Source of the DNA: Sphingopyxis sp. YF1
GTDB taxonomy: Bacteria; Pseudomonadota; Alphaproteobacteria; Sphingomonadales; Sphingomonadaceae
Direction: 5' to 3'
Length of the DNA stretch: 64,000 nt
Assembly: GCF_022701295.1 (NCBI RefSeq)
Contig: NZ_CP033204.1
Span: 2,356,001 to 2,420,000, forward strand
The position numbers and the translations under genes were made by a program. Shown here piece after piece: positions 18,723-29,665 of the stretch. Position 1 is the first letter of the stretch; each line of letters opens with the position of its first letter. Below the pieces are notes generated by a model. That model had not been told where the DNA came from. It worked only from the letters and a program-made list of their open reading frames with translations, and made no database searches.

Positions 18723-19964
18723 ATGTCTGTCCGAATGGCCCTCGCAAAGCTCTGCGCCTGCACCTGCGGCGGTGCGATCATCGGCACCGGCGCGATGAAG
18801 ATCAGCGACGTGCCCGCCACGGCCCAGGTCCAGAAGGCCGGGAACTGCTGCAAGAAGCAGGTCGTGCGCAAGCGCTACGCCGCAAAGAAGCCGGTCAAGC
18901 GCGTGCGCCGCGTCGTGACCACGAAGAAGGTCATCCGCACCGTGACCCCGCAGACGCAGGTCGTCACCCAGACGATCCCGCTGCCCCCGATCCCTTATGC
19001 CCCCTTCCCCGCGCGCGGCGGATGGGAAGGCGGCGGTAGCGGCGGCGGCGTGACCGTGGTCGGCGGCGGTTTCGGCGGCGGTTTCGGCGGCGGCTTCTTC
19101 GGCGGTTTCTTCGGCGGCTCGTCGGGCGGCGGCAGCAGCGGCAGCGTCGTGATCACCTCGACCACGACCTCGACGGGCACGTCGAGCACGTCGGGCGGCG
19201 AACCCAATCCGTCGAGCACGACGACCACGACCACCACCACGTCGGGCAATGTCACCTCGACCACCTCGGGCAATGTCGCGTCGACGACCTCGACAACGTC
19301 GGGCAACGTCAGCACGACCTCGTCGTCGACGACGACCGGCGGGATCAGCACGACCACGACCAGCGGCGGCATCTCGACCTCGACCGGCGGCGTCAGCACC
19401 ACCTCGGGCAATGTTTCGACCACGTCGGGCAACACGACCTCGACCAGCAGCTCGTCGTCGTCGAGCTCGTCTTCCTCTTCGTCCTCCTCGTCGTCGAGCT
19501 CTTCCTCGTCGGGCGGCTCGTCGAAGGGCGGCAGCTCGCACGGCCACGGCAGCTCGTCGAAGGGCAGCTCGGGCTGGGGCGGCTCCTCGTCGTCGAGCTC
19601 GGGCGGGTCGAGCAGCAGTTCCTCGGGGGGCAGCTCCTCCTCGTCGAGCAGTTCGTCGTCGTCCTCGTCGAGCAGCAGCTCGTCGGGCGCGACCTCGTCG
19701 GGCGCGACGGGCGGCACGAGCAGCTTCGGCGGATCGAGCAGCAGTTCCTCCTCGTCGAGCAGCAGCTCGTCGTCGAGCTCGTCATCCTCCTCGTCCTCTT
19801 CTTCCTCGTCGTCGAGTTCGGGCGGCAGCACCAGCAGCTCGTCGGGCGACCCCACGCCGGTTCCCGCCCCGCCGATGCTGCTGCTGTTCGGCGCCGCCGC
19901 CGCCGCGCTCGTCGCGCGCCGCCGCGCCGCCAACCGCAACGACGAAGACCGCGACGCGGCCTGA
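18723..19964 (+). CDS. Very serine-rich secreted protein with PEP-CTERM-like tail
   Basis: 413 aa. N-terminal hydrophobic export segment (about residues 5-35), a basic region with paired Cys (NCCKKQVVRKRY), a Gly-rich part (residues ~100-135), a Thr/Ser part with repeated TTSGNV units, then long runs of serine broken by Gly, including one run near residues 242-263 and a longer one before the tail. The C-terminus reads PTPVPAPPMLLLFGAAAAALV then ARRRAA, the motif-helix-arginine layout of PEP-CTERM exosortase substrates with VPAPP in place of VPEP. Serine codons are mixed (TCG, AGC, TCC, TCT), so the tract is not a simple codon expansion. A heavily glycosylated surface or matrix protein is a reasonable guess. 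Confidence 0.85.
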   Translation: MSVRMALAKLCACTCGGAIIGTGAMKISDVPATAQVQKAGNCCKKQVVRKRYAAKKPVKRVRRVVTTKKVIRTVTPQTQVVTQTIPLPPIPYAPFPARGGWEGGGSGGGVTVVGGGFGGGFGGGFFGGFFGGSSGGGSSGSVVITSTTTSTGTSSTSGGEPNPSSTTTTTTTTSGNVTSTTSGNVASTTSTTSGNVSTTSSSTTTGGISTTTTSGGISTSTGGVSTTSGNVSTTSGNTTSTSSSSSSSSSSSSSSSSSSSSSSGGSSKGGSSHGHGSSSKGSSGWGGSSSSSSGGSSSSSSGGSSSSSSSSSSSSSSSSSSGATSSGATGGTSSFGGSSSSSSSSSSSSSSSSSSSSSSSSSSSSSGGSTSSSSGDPTPVPAPPMLLLFGAAAAALVARRRAANRNDEDRDAA

Positions 19965-20002
19965 GCCATCCACTGGCGGCGGGTTCGTCCCGCCACCTGT
20001 CG

Positions 20003-20036
20003 AAGGGCCGCCCCCAAAAGGCGGCCCTTTCTTTTG
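20003..20036 (+). terminator. Terminator after the serine-rich protein gene
   Basis: AAGGGCCGCC, short A-rich loop, GGCGGCCCTTTCTTTT. About 40 bp after the stop. Confidence 0.8.
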
Positions 20037-20087
20037 GCTCCGACAGATAGTTTGCCAATCGGCGATACTTCAATTAAACTTCACCAC

Positions 20088-20419
20088 ATGGCAAACCAAC
20101 AGCCCGCACTCGACACGCTGTTCCATGCTCTCGCCGACCCGACGCGGCGCGCGGTGGTCGGCCGGCTGATGCGCGGGCCGGCACCGGTCAAACAGCTCGC
20201 CGAACCCTTCGCGATCGGCCTGCCCGCCTTTCTCAAGCATCTCGCGGTGCTCGAAGCGTCGGGGCTGGTCCGCTCCGAAAAGCGCGGCCGCGTGCGCACC
20301 TGTCATGTCGAGGCCGCGCGACTCGCCGCGGCCGAGGACTGGTTCGCCGAACAACGCACCGTCTGGCAGGGGCGCGCGGACCGCCTCGCCGCCTTCGTCG
20401 AATCGCAACCAGCGGAGGG

Positions 20420-20423
<4 letters not shown>
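20088..20423 (+). CDS. ArsR-family (HTH_20 type) transcriptional regulator
   Basis: 111 aa winged helix. N-terminus DTLFHALADPTRRAVVGRLM and recognition region AFLKHLAVLEASGLVRSEKRGR are typical of the ArsR subgroup found next to SRPBCC proteins. No metal-binding Cys motif. Start at MANQQPAL; a start further upstream would overlap the terminator. Its last codon overlaps the next gene as ATGA, so the two are translationally coupled, and the regulator probably controls this pair. Confidence 0.9.
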
Positions 20424-22362
<1,939 letters not shown>

Positions 22363-22364
22363 TC

Positions 22365-22451
22365 CGTTTGTGCTGAGCTTGTCGAAGCACCGTTCTTCTC
22401 TTTGACGTTGCGAAAAGAAAGGACGGCCCTTCGACAAGCTCAGGGCGAACG
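22365..22451. repeat. Family A palindromic repeat (copy 2)
   Basis: CGTTTGTGCTGAGCTTGTCGAAG ... CCCTTCGACAAGCTCAGGGCGAACG with inner CCGTTCTT / AAAGGACGG pairing. Sits between serS and surE, both rightward. Confidence 0.88.
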
Positions 22452-22470
22452 AGTCTGAAAGAACCAAAAC

Positions 22471-23244
22471 GTGCGCATCCTCCTCACCAACGACGACGGT
22501 TATCACGCCCCCGGCATGGCGGTGCTCGAAGCGATCGCGCGCCAGCTCAGCGACGATATCTGGGTATGCGCGCCCGCCGAGGAACAGTCGGGCGCCGGCC
22601 ACTCGCTCACCCTGTCGCGTCCGGTGCGCATCCGCGAGCACGGGCCGCGCCGCTGGTCGTGCACCGGCACCCCGACCGATTCGGTGATGATGGCGATCGG
22701 CAGGCTGATGCCCGAAAAGCCCGACCTCATCCTCTCGGGCGTCAACCGCGGCGCCAATCTCGGCGACGACATCACCTATTCGGGCACCGTCTCGGCGGCG
22801 ATCGAGGGCGCGCTCGCGGGCATCCGCGCGATCGCGCTCAGCCAAGTCTATGCCAAGGAAGGCATGGGCGACAATGTCCCCTTCGAGGCGGCCGAAGCCT
22901 GGGGCGCCAAGGTGCTGCGCCCGCTGCTCGACCGGGACATGCCGCCGCGCACGCTGATCAACATCAACTTCCCCGCCATCCCCGCCGCCGACGTCCAGGG
23001 CATCCGCGTCACGCGGCAGGGTTTCCACGATTACGGCCGCGGTTCGATCGTCGAGGGCACCGATCCGCGCGGCTATCGCTATTACTGGTTCGGCCTCCAC
23101 GGCATCGAGCACAGCCTCGGCCACGACAGCGACCTCGAGGCGATCGACGACGGCTATATCTCGGTCACCCCGCTCCAGCTCGACCTGACCCACGACGCCT
23201 CGCTCGCCGCACTGCGCAGCGCCTATGGGGCGATGCCGGACTGA
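22471..23244 (+). CDS. surE: 5'/3'-nucleotidase SurE
   Basis: 257 aa from GTG. Metal-dependent nucleoside monophosphatase linked to stationary-phase survival. Active-site motifs: RILLTNDDGYHAPGM (metal Asp pair), NRGANLGDDITYSGTVSAA and NINFPA. The sequence ends with the TPLQLDLTHDASL block of SurE. The stop overlaps a CTG that may start the next gene. In many bacteria surE precedes pcm and nlpD; here neither follows. Confidence 0.96.
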   Translation: MRILLTNDDGYHAPGMAVLEAIARQLSDDIWVCAPAEEQSGAGHSLTLSRPVRIREHGPRRWSCTGTPTDSVMMAIGRLMPEKPDLILSGVNRGANLGDDITYSGTVSAAIEGALAGIRAIALSQVYAKEGMGDNVPFEAAEAWGAKVLRPLLDRDMPPRTLININFPAIPAADVQGIRVTRQGFHDYGRGSIVEGTDPRGYRYYWFGLHGIEHSLGHDSDLEAIDDGYISVTPLQLDLTHDASLAALRSAYGAMPD

Positions 23245-23837
23245 CGCACCTCTACCGCCTCGACGCCCCGGCCGCCGCCGTCGCGGCGACCTTCGGCGCC
23301 GATGCGGGCGGCGATCCGTGGAGCGGCGGGTACGTCACGCCGGGCCGTCCGGGACCCGTCATCGTCCGCGACGCCAAATCGGGCCTGCGCCGCCTGCGCC
23401 CGATGTTCTGGGGCGTCCCGCCGCCGCGCGGCGACGCCCCTGTGACGACCGTGCGCAACCTGGCGAGCCCCTTCTGGATCGGCACGCTGCGCCACAGCGA
23501 GCTGCGCTGCCTCGTCCCCGCGACAAGCTATCCCTTGTGGTCGGGCGCCGCGGGCCGCCGCCGTCAGCTGTGGCTCTCGGTCGCCGACCGGCCGCTCTTC
23601 GCCTTCGCGGGGATCGTCCGCTTCGCCGACGAGATCCCGCATTTCGCGCTGCTGGCAACCGATCCCAACCCGCTCGTCGCGCGCCTCGCCGCCGGTGCGA
23701 TGCCGCTGATCCTCCACGCCGGTGACGAGGAGCGCTGGCTGGCCGCCGACTGGAAAGACGCCCAAACCCTCGTTGCCCCCTTCCCCGCGCATCTGATGAC
23801 GGCAAATGATCACGCTAGCCCTGCCCCGCGGACATAA
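23241..23837 (+). CDS. Degenerate SRAP (HMCES/YedK-like) family protein
   Basis: About 198 aa. SRAP proteins use Cys2 to crosslink to abasic sites in ssDNA. The fold pattern is visible (THLYRLDAP; TTVRNLASPFWIG; RCLVPATSY; FAFAGIVRF; VARLAAGAMPLIL) but the catalytic residues are not: Cys2 is Thr, the Glu of the PADGFYEW motif is absent and the HxRMP His is replaced. No ATG/GTG/TTG lies near the domain start; a CTG overlapping the surE TGA (CTGA) would give M-THLYRL. Probably coupled to surE and non-catalytic, possibly binding DNA only. Confidence 0.65.
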   Translation: MTHLYRLDAPAAAVAATFGADAGGDPWSGGYVTPGRPGPVIVRDAKSGLRRLRPMFWGVPPPRGDAPVTTVRNLASPFWIGTLRHSELRCLVPATSYPLWSGAAGRRRQLWLSVADRPLFAFAGIVRFADEIPHFALLATDPNPLVARLAAGAMPLILHAGDEERWLAADWKDAQTLVAPFPAHLMTANDHASPAPRT

Positions 23838-23924
23838 TCGGCGCCCGTCTGCGCGAAAGGGGGAAATCGGCCCGGATTCAGGCGCGGGATGGCAACGACG
23901 GGACAGCGGCTGCCGCAGACATAT

Positions 23925-24043
23925 ATCCTCCCTGTGGCAAAGCCACGGGAAGGCGGACCACCGCCGCGAGCGATGGTGGAGGGGGCGAAAGGTCGCCCGA
24001 CGCCTGATGGCGTCGGCCCCTCCGTCAGCGCAGTGCGCCCCTG
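23925..24043. repeat. Family D repeat (copy 3), overlapping a gene end
   Basis: ATCCTCCCTGTGGCAAAGCC, then CGAAAGGTCGCCCGACGCCT and CCCCTCCGTCAGCGCAGTGCG. Related to 15944-16094 in reverse orientation. Its right end covers the last codons and stop of the membrane protein gene at 24025. Confidence 0.75.
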
Positions 24044-24468
24044 CCCGCCATCGCGCGGGCATAGAAGAACAACGCGATCGCGACGACCCAGATGACGAAG
24101 AGGAAGCCCAGGACGCTGGTGCCGAACAGCGCCTGATACTCTGCCGACTTGAGCCCGACCTGATAGATGCTCATCAACCCGAGGCCGACCAGTGAGACCA
24201 GAAAGGCCGTCACTGCATGGCGGCTGCGCGCCAGCAACAGCAGGGTTCCCGCCATCGCGCCCCAGACGCCGAGCGCCCAGCCGATATCGGCCCACATCGG
24301 ATAGGCATCGATCCAGGCGATCTGTTCGGGCTTCAACTGCGCGCCTTCCAGATACCAAGCCGCCTTGGTCTTGAACCCGACATAGTCAGACACCGGAATC
24401 ATGTGCCACAGGAACGAAGCCCCCGCGACGACCCACAGGTGCCAGGGCGTTTTGCCAGCTTGTATCAT
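24025..24468 (-). CDS. Small four-helix membrane protein
   Basis: 147 aa, family not recognised. Four hydrophobic segments: about residues 8-24, 58-80 (WADIGWALGVWGAMAGTLLLL), 86-105 and 117-137 (FLFVIWVVAIALFFY). Between the first two is a conserved-looking loop IPVSDYVGFKTKAAWYLEGA. GGGGGAGA upstream supports the ATG. The last six codons and the stop come from a family D repeat, so the ancestral C-terminus may have been different. Confidence 0.75.
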   Translation of the reverse strand: MIQAGKTPWHLWVVAGASFLWHMIPVSDYVGFKTKAAWYLEGAQLKPEQIAWIDAYPMWADIGWALGVWGAMAGTLLLLARSRHAVTAFLVSLVGLGLMSIYQVGLKSAEYQALFGTSVLGFLFVIWVVAIALFFYARAMAGRGALR

Positions 24469-24608
24469 AATCGGTCTCCCCCTCCAGAAACGCCGATGAA
24501 GCTAGCATGCTTCGCCGCCACCGGCAATTCGGTGATATAGCTCCGCAATACAGCGGCGCGCCGTGAACGGGCTTGGCAAATGCGGCGCAGCACCCGATAG
24601 GCCCCGTC

Positions 24609-25307
24609 ATGTGCGTCGTCGCCCTTGCCCACCGCGTCCACCCCGACTGGCCGCTGATCCTCGTCGGCAACCGCGACGAGTTCCACGGCCGCCCCGCCGC
24701 GCCGCTGCACCTATGGGACGACGGCAGCGGCATCGTCGCGGGCCGCGACCTCCAGGCCGGGGGCACCTGGCTCGGGGTCCATGCGCCGAGCGGGCGCGCG
24801 GTCGTCGTCACCAACGTCCGCGGCGCGATGCCCGATCCGGCCAAAGAATCGCGCGGCGCGCTGGTCAGCGACCTGCTGCGCGGTCAGGGACGCTTCAGCG
24901 ACCCGGCGGCGGAGGATTTGCGGCGCTTCAACGCCTTCAATCTCTTTGCGGTCGGCGGCGGCGAGGCGCGGCTGCTCACCAGCCGGCCGGTGCCGCTGAT
25001 CATGCCGCTGGCGCCCGGCGTGCACGCGCTCGCCAACGAACCCGTCGACGAGCCCTGCCCGCGCGCCGAGCGGCTGCGCAACGCGCTCGCGGCTGCGGTC
25101 GAGGCGGGCGCGGATCCGGCCACCCTGCTCGACACGCTGGCCGAAGAGGATGACCCGGCGCTGTTCCTGGGCGGCGATGTTTACGGCACGCGCGCCTCGA
25201 CCCTCGTCGCGGTCGCCACCGACGGCACGGTGCGCATGACCGAACGCCGATACGAAGCGGGCGGCCGCTCCAACGGAACGACCGCCCTCGATTTTCGGAT
25301 CGGCTGA
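24609..25307 (+). CDS. NRDE family protein (TANGO2-like)
   Basis: 232 aa. Named for the GNRDE motif at about residues 20-24. Start at MCVVALAHR, which puts Cys at position 2 as in Ntn-type members; a longer frame is less likely. Also TNVRGAMPD and FNLFAVGGGEA blocks and a C-terminal RRYEAGGRSNGTTALDF. The eukaryotic relative TANGO2 is tied to heme/lipid handling; bacterial function is not known. Confidence 0.88.
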   Translation: MCVVALAHRVHPDWPLILVGNRDEFHGRPAAPLHLWDDGSGIVAGRDLQAGGTWLGVHAPSGRAVVVTNVRGAMPDPAKESRGALVSDLLRGQGRFSDPAAEDLRRFNAFNLFAVGGGEARLLTSRPVPLIMPLAPGVHALANEPVDEPCPRAERLRNALAAAVEAGADPATLLDTLAEEDDPALFLGGDVYGTRASTLVAVATDGTVRMTERRYEAGGRSNGTTALDFRIG

Positions 25308-25319
25308 CGCCGCCGGCGC

Positions 25320-25868
25320 TTATTTCGGCGCGAGGACCATCAGCATCTGGCGACCCTCGGTGCGCGGGTGCGCCTCGACCTTGGCGATTTCCGCCGTCAT
25401 CTCGGCGACGCGCTGGAGCACGTTGAGCCCGAGCTGGGTGTGGCTCATCTCGCGGCCGCGGAAACGCATCGTCATCTTGACCTTGTCGCCTTCGCCAAGG
25501 AAGTCGAACACCTTCTTCATCTTCACTTCGAAGTCGTGGTCGTCGATGTTCGGACGCATCTTGATCTCCTTGATCTCCTGCGTCTTCTGGCTCTTGCGGG
25601 CGAGGTTCGCCTTTTTCTGGGCTTCGTATTTGAACTTGCCCACGTCGAGGAACTTGCACACCGGCGGATCGGCGTTGGGGGAGACTTCGACCAGGTCCAG
25701 CCCGACTTCGGCCGCCTGCTCGATGGCTTCGGCGGTCAGCATTACGCCCAGATTTTCGCCTTCCTCGTCGATCACGCGGACCTTGGGCGAGGCGATGAAT
25801 TCATTGTATCGCGGGCCGTTCTTCGGCGGCAGCGGTGCCATCGGGCGGCGTGTCATGGGCGGGCGTAT
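25320..25868 (-). CDS. infC: Translation initiation factor IF-3
   Basis: 178 aa counted from ATG 25856 ([20 protein letters not shown]), or 182 aa from an in-frame ATA at 25868. The ATA is preferred: AGGAG lies eight bases before it, whereas the ATG would be 20 bases away. infC of many bacteria uses a rare AUU/AUC/AUA-type start so that IF-3 limits its own synthesis. IF3 domains intact: [26 protein letters not shown] and VRF-like [17 protein letters not shown]. Convergent with the NRDE gene. Confidence 0.93.
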   Translation of the reverse strand: MRPPMTRRPMAPLPPKNGPRYNEFIASPKVRVIDEEGENLGVMLTAEAIEQAAEVGLDLVEVSPNADPPVCKFLDVGKFKYEAQKKANLARKSQKTQEIKEIKMRPNIDDHDFEVKMKKVFDFLGEGDKVKMTMRFRGREMSHTQLGLNVLQRVAEMTAEIAKVEAHPRTEGRQMLMVLAPK

Positions 25869-26025
25869 TGCTTTATCTCCTGGTCGTTGTCGAAGGGCGC
25901 GCGGAATCGATGCGCCCGCGCGCCATGCTCATATAGTGAACGCGGGCGCGGCGTAAAGGCCGCGAGGCGCGCCGCCGTAACGCTTTTTGCCCGACTGTGG
26001 CGGCGATGCCACTAAGGCGGTGTCC

Positions 26026-27255
26026 TTACCGCCCGGCATCCCATTTGGTCGGCGCGGGGTCGATCACGCGAAAACCGCCCGCCCCCACTTCGCTGACCTC
26101 GAGCGCGCGCGTCGCGATGCCGCGGTTGTTGAAGCGGAAGATGCCGTCGATTCCGCCGAAGCCGTCGGCGGCGAGCAGCCGGTTAGCGGGAAAGCTGGTC
26201 CCCGGTTTCCAGTCACGCGCGATGCGCACCGTCAGCAGCACCGAGTCATACCCCAGGCTGGCAAGCCGGTATGGCGCCTTGCCGAAGCGATTGCGGTAGC
26301 TGGTCGCCATCTGGCCATAGAGCCCGTCGGACACGCTCGCGAACCACGCCCCGCGCATCGCGGCGTTGCTGCCCAGCGACGATTCGGTGTTCCACAATTC
26401 GGTGCCGAGAATCTGCTTGGGGCCGCTACTCTTGATCACCGGCACCGCGCGGATCGCATTGCCGCCCGAATCGGCGATCAGCACCGCGTCCATCGCCGGG
26501 CCGTTGGCGAGCCGCCGCGCCGCGCCCGACAGCGCGGTTGCGCTGCGGTCGTAGCTTTCCGAGGCGACCAGCGTGCCGCCCGCCTGCGCGACCGCGGCGC
26601 GCAACGCGGCGAGGCTGCGGTCGCCATAGACATTCTTGGGCACCAGCGCGCCGAAGCGCGTATGTCCCTGCCCGCGCGCATAGCCGACGACGCGCTCGAC
26701 CGACTGGCCGGGGACGAAGCCCATGATGAACACGCCGTTGCCCGCGACGCCGCTGTCGTTCGAGAAGCTCAGCACGGGGACCTTTGCGTCGCGCGCGATC
26801 GGCGCGACCGCGGCGACGTCCTCGGTCAGCAGCGGGCCGAGGATCAGCTTGTTGCCGTCGGCGACCGCCTGCCGCGCCGCGGCGGCGGCGCCCAGCGCGG
26901 TGTCATAGGTGGTGATGCGCAGCCGTTCGGTCTTGGTATCGAGCAGCGCCAGCGTCGTCGCATTGGCGATCGCGGTGCCGACGTCGGCGTTCGGTCCCGT
27001 CTGCGGCACGAGCAGCGCGACGCGGTGGCGGTCGGTATCGGTCGGCAGGCCGGGTCCGATGTCGGTTTCGGACGTTTTCGGCGGCGGCGGCGCGGTGCCG
27101 GGGCCGTCGCCCTTGGGCACGACCTGGCACGCCGCCAGAAAACCCGCCATCGCCAGCGTCGCCGCCATGCGCAGCATTTGCCGCCGCGGCGACGCATTGT
27201 TTTGGCGCTGCGCCGCAGTTTCTGCCATCTGCTGCGTCATGCCGAATTCCACCAT
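26026..27255 (-). CDS. Penicillin-binding protein activator / periplasmic ABC-type binding lipoprotein
   Basis: 409 aa as drawn. Lipobox GFLAACQ follows a hydrophobic stretch (LRMAATLAMA), so it is an envelope lipoprotein. The rest is a Leu/Ile/Val-type periplasmic binding fold (HRVALLVPQTGPNADVG; LILGPLLTEDVAAVAP; PVLSFSNDS), as in LpoA, an activator of PBP1A. Its location divergent from rsmI is the usual one for that group. Start is unsure: MVEFG, MTQQM (overlapping the rsmI ATG) or MAETA are all in frame, and the last gives the most normal signal peptide. Confidence 0.85.
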   Translation of the reverse strand: MVEFGMTQQMAETAAQRQNNASPRRQMLRMAATLAMAGFLAACQVVPKGDGPGTAPPPPKTSETDIGPGLPTDTDRHRVALLVPQTGPNADVGTAIANATTLALLDTKTERLRITTYDTALGAAAAARQAVADGNKLILGPLLTEDVAAVAPIARDAKVPVLSFSNDSGVAGNGVFIMGFVPGQSVERVVGYARGQGHTRFGALVPKNVYGDRSLAALRAAVAQAGGTLVASESYDRSATALSGAARRLANGPAMDAVLIADSGGNAIRAVPVIKSSGPKQILGTELWNTESSLGSNAAMRGAWFASVSDGLYGQMATSYRNRFGKAPYRLASLGYDSVLLTVRIARDWKPGTSFPANRLLAADGFGGIDGIFRFNNRGIATRALEVSEVGAGGFRVIDPAPTKWDAGR

Positions 27256-28099
27256 CTCAGATTCTCCTGTCCCCGGTCTCTATATCGTCGCGACGCCCAT
27301 CGGCAACCTTGGCGACATCGGCGCGCGCGCCGCGGCGACGCTTGCCCGCGCCGACCTGATCGCGGCCGAAGACACGCGTGTGACAGCGAAGCTGCTGTCG
27401 CATCTCGGCCTGCGCATTTCGATGACCCCCTATCACGACCATAGCGACGAACGCACCCGCGCCGCGCTGGTTGCGCGCATGGCCGAAGAAGTTGTCGTGC
27501 TCGTCTCCGACGCGGGCACGCCGCTGATCTCCGACCCCGGGTACAAGCTGGTGCGCGACGCACGCGCGGCGGGGCGCCACGTCACCACCATCCCGGGTCC
27601 CTGCGCCGCGATCGCCGCGATCACCCTGTCGGGGCTGCCCAGCGACCGCTTCCTCTTCGCGGGCTTCCTGCCGAACAAGGCCAAGGCGCGCGCCGACACC
27701 ATCGCCGAATTCGCCGGGCTGCGCGCCAGCCTCGTCTTCTACGAAAGCGGCCCGCGCCTCGCCGCCAGCCTCGCCGCGCTCGCCGACGGGCTCGGCGACC
27801 GCGAAGCCGCGGTCGCGCGCGAAATCACCAAGCTCTACGAACAATGCGTCACTGGCCCTCTGACCACCCTCGCGGCGCGCTATGCCGATGCGCCACCGAA
27901 GGGCGAGATCGTGATCGTCGTCGCACCGCCGGGAGAGGCCCTACCCGAAGCCGCCGACGACACGACGCTCGACGCGGCGCTGCGCGACGCCATGACCGAC
28001 AAGCCCGTCGCGCAGGCGGCAAAGGCGGTCGCCAAACGCTTCGGGCTCGACCGCCACGACGTCTATGCCCGCGCGCTCGCACTGAAAGACGCGGGGTGA
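27239..28099 (+). CDS. rsmI: 16S rRNA (cytidine(1402)-2'-O)-methyltransferase
   Basis: 286 aa SAM-dependent methyltransferase of the tetrapyrrole methylase fold; modifies C1402 at the decoding centre. Seen: LYIVATPIGNLGDIGARA, EDTRVTAKLLSHL, VSDAGTPLISDPGYKLV and PGPCAAIAAITLSGLP, all family signatures. Divergent from the LpoA-like gene with overlapping 5' ends. Its TGA overlaps the GTG of the next gene. Confidence 0.96.
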   Translation: MPNSTISDSPVPGLYIVATPIGNLGDIGARAAATLARADLIAAEDTRVTAKLLSHLGLRISMTPYHDHSDERTRAALVARMAEEVVVLVSDAGTPLISDPGYKLVRDARAAGRHVTTIPGPCAAIAAITLSGLPSDRFLFAGFLPNKAKARADTIAEFAGLRASLVFYESGPRLAASLAALADGLGDREAAVAREITKLYEQCVTGPLTTLAARYADAPPKGEIVIVVAPPGEALPEAADDTTLDAALRDAMTDKPVAQAAKAVAKRFGLDRHDVYARALALKDAG

Positions 28100-28446
28100 A
28101 GCGCGCCGCGGCCGAAGCGCGCGGGCGCAAGGCCGAACGCCGCGCCGCCTGGTGGCTGCGGCTGCACGGATGGCGGATATTGGGGCAACGGCTGCGCGTC
28201 CCCGTGGGCGAGGTCGACCTCGTCGCACGGCGCGGCCGCGTCGTCGCCTTCGTCGAGGTCAAATGGCGCGACCGGCCCGCCGACCTCGATCTCGCGATCG
28301 ATCCGTACCGCCTGCGCCGCGTCGCCGCGGCCGCCGAAATGCTCCGCTCGCGCTTCGCGCGGCCGCGCGACGACATCCGCATCGACGTGATGCTCCTTGC
28401 GCCGCGGCGCCTGCCGCGCCATCTGGTCCACGTCTGGCAACCCTAG
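28096..28446 (+). CDS. yraN: YraN family protein (UPF0102)
   Basis: 116 aa from GTG, overlapping rsmI as GTGA. Nuclease-like fold of the endonuclease superfamily: GRKAERRAAWWLRLHGWRIL, then GEVDLVARRGRVVAFVEVK, where the E-x-D...E-V-K pattern is the predicted active site. Function not established. The rsmI-yraN pair is conserved widely. Followed by a family A repeat. Confidence 0.92.
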   Translation: MKRAAAEARGRKAERRAAWWLRLHGWRILGQRLRVPVGEVDLVARRGRVVAFVEVKWRDRPADLDLAIDPYRLRRVAAAAEMLRSRFARPRDDIRIDVMLLAPRRLPRHLVHVWQP

Positions 28447-28479
28447 GCGTCGGACAGACATCGGGAGTCCCCCTCCCCC

Positions 28480-28563
28480 GTTTGCGCTGAGCTTGTCGAA
28501 GCACCGTCCTTCTTTGCGACGCCGCAGAAAAGAACGGCCCTTCGACAAGCTCAGGGCGAACGG
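28480..28563. repeat. Family A palindromic repeat (copy 3)
   Basis: CGTTTGCGCTGAGCTTGTCGAAGC ... CCTTCGACAAGCTCAGGGCGAACG. Between yraN and gshB, both rightward; ends 22 bp before the gshB start. Confidence 0.88.
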
Positions 28564-28585
28564 CATATTTGTGATGGAGCAAAGC

Positions 28586-29536
28586 ATGACCCTGCGCGTC
28601 GCGGTACAAATGGATCCGATGGACGGCATCAACATCGCCGGCGACAGCAGCTTCGCGCTGATGCTCAGCGCGCTCGACCGCGGCTACACCCTCTATCATT
28701 ACGACGTGCGCGGACTGACGTGGGAGGCCGGGCGGCTCACGACCAAGGCCCATCGCGTGCTCGAGGCGCAGCGCGAGGCGGGTGCGCACTACCGTTTCGG
28801 CGATCCGGTCATCCTCGACCTCGGCCGCGACGTCGACGTCGTGCTGATGCGGCAGGACCCGCCCTTCGACCTCGGCTATCTCACCGGCACATGGCTGCTC
28901 GAACGCATCCGGGACGAGACGCTGGTCGTCAACGACCCCGTCTCGGTGCGCAACGCCCCCGAAAAGGTCTTCGTGCTCGATTTCGCGCACTATATGCCGC
29001 CGACGATGGTCACGCGCGACCTCGACGCAGTGAGGGATTTCCAGTCGCGCTACGGCGCGGTGGTGATCAAGCCGCTGCACGGCAACGGCGGCAAGGCGGT
29101 GTTCAAGGTCGACGCCGACGGCGCGAACCTCGGTGCGCTCGTCGAACTCTTCGGCCAGGTGTGGCCCGAACCCTTCATGGTCCAGCAGTTCCTGCCGAGC
29201 GTCGCCTCGGGCGACAAGCGCATCGTGCTCGTCGACGGCGTCGTCGCAGGGGCGATCAATCGCAAGCCCGGCGAAGGCGAGTTCCGCTCGAACCTCGCGG
29301 TCGGCGGCTATGCCGAGGCGGCCGAACTGACCCCGCGCGAAGCTGAAATCTGCGCCGCGCTCGGCCCCGCGCTCCGGGAACGCGGGCTGATCTTCGTCGG
29401 CATCGACGTGATCGGCGGCGAATGGCTGACCGAGATCAACGTCACCTCGCCCACCGGCATCGTCGCGATCGACCGCTTCAACAACAGCGACACCGCGGGC
29501 ATGATCTGGGACGCCATCGCGCGCCGGATCGGCTGA
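28586..29536 (+). CDS. gshB: Glutathione synthase
   Basis: 316 aa. ATP-grasp enzyme joining gamma-Glu-Cys and glycine. N-terminus TLRVAVQMDPMDGINIAGD, ATP-grasp elements VVIKPLHGNGGKAVFKV, PFMVQQFLP and a C-terminal FVGIDVIGGEWLTEINVTSP (Mg site). GGAG six bases before ATG 28586 favours this start over the ATG four codons upstream. Probably transcribed with rsmI-yraN across the repeat. Confidence 0.96.
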   Translation: MTLRVAVQMDPMDGINIAGDSSFALMLSALDRGYTLYHYDVRGLTWEAGRLTTKAHRVLEAQREAGAHYRFGDPVILDLGRDVDVVLMRQDPPFDLGYLTGTWLLERIRDETLVVNDPVSVRNAPEKVFVLDFAHYMPPTMVTRDLDAVRDFQSRYGAVVIKPLHGNGGKAVFKVDADGANLGALVELFGQVWPEPFMVQQFLPSVASGDKRIVLVDGVVAGAINRKPGEGEFRSNLAVGGYAEAAELTPREAEICAALGPALRERGLIFVGIDVIGGEWLTEINVTSPTGIVAIDRFNNSDTAGMIWDAIARRIG

Positions 29537-29551
29537 CGATTTCCTTTGCCT

Positions 29552-29634
29552 CGTCCTTGCGAGGGCCGTAGGCCCGCGGCAATCCGGCGGGGTATCGAAT
29601 ACCCCTCGATTGCTTCGCTCCGCTCGCAATGACG
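29552..29634. repeat. Family B palindromic repeat (copy 2)
   Basis: CGTCCTTGCGAGGGCCGTAGG ... ATTGCTTCGCTCCGCTCGCAATGACG. Between gshB and the DedA gene. Confidence 0.8.
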
Positions 29635-29665
29635 CGCCTTTGAAGACCCGTTGCAGGACCTCCCC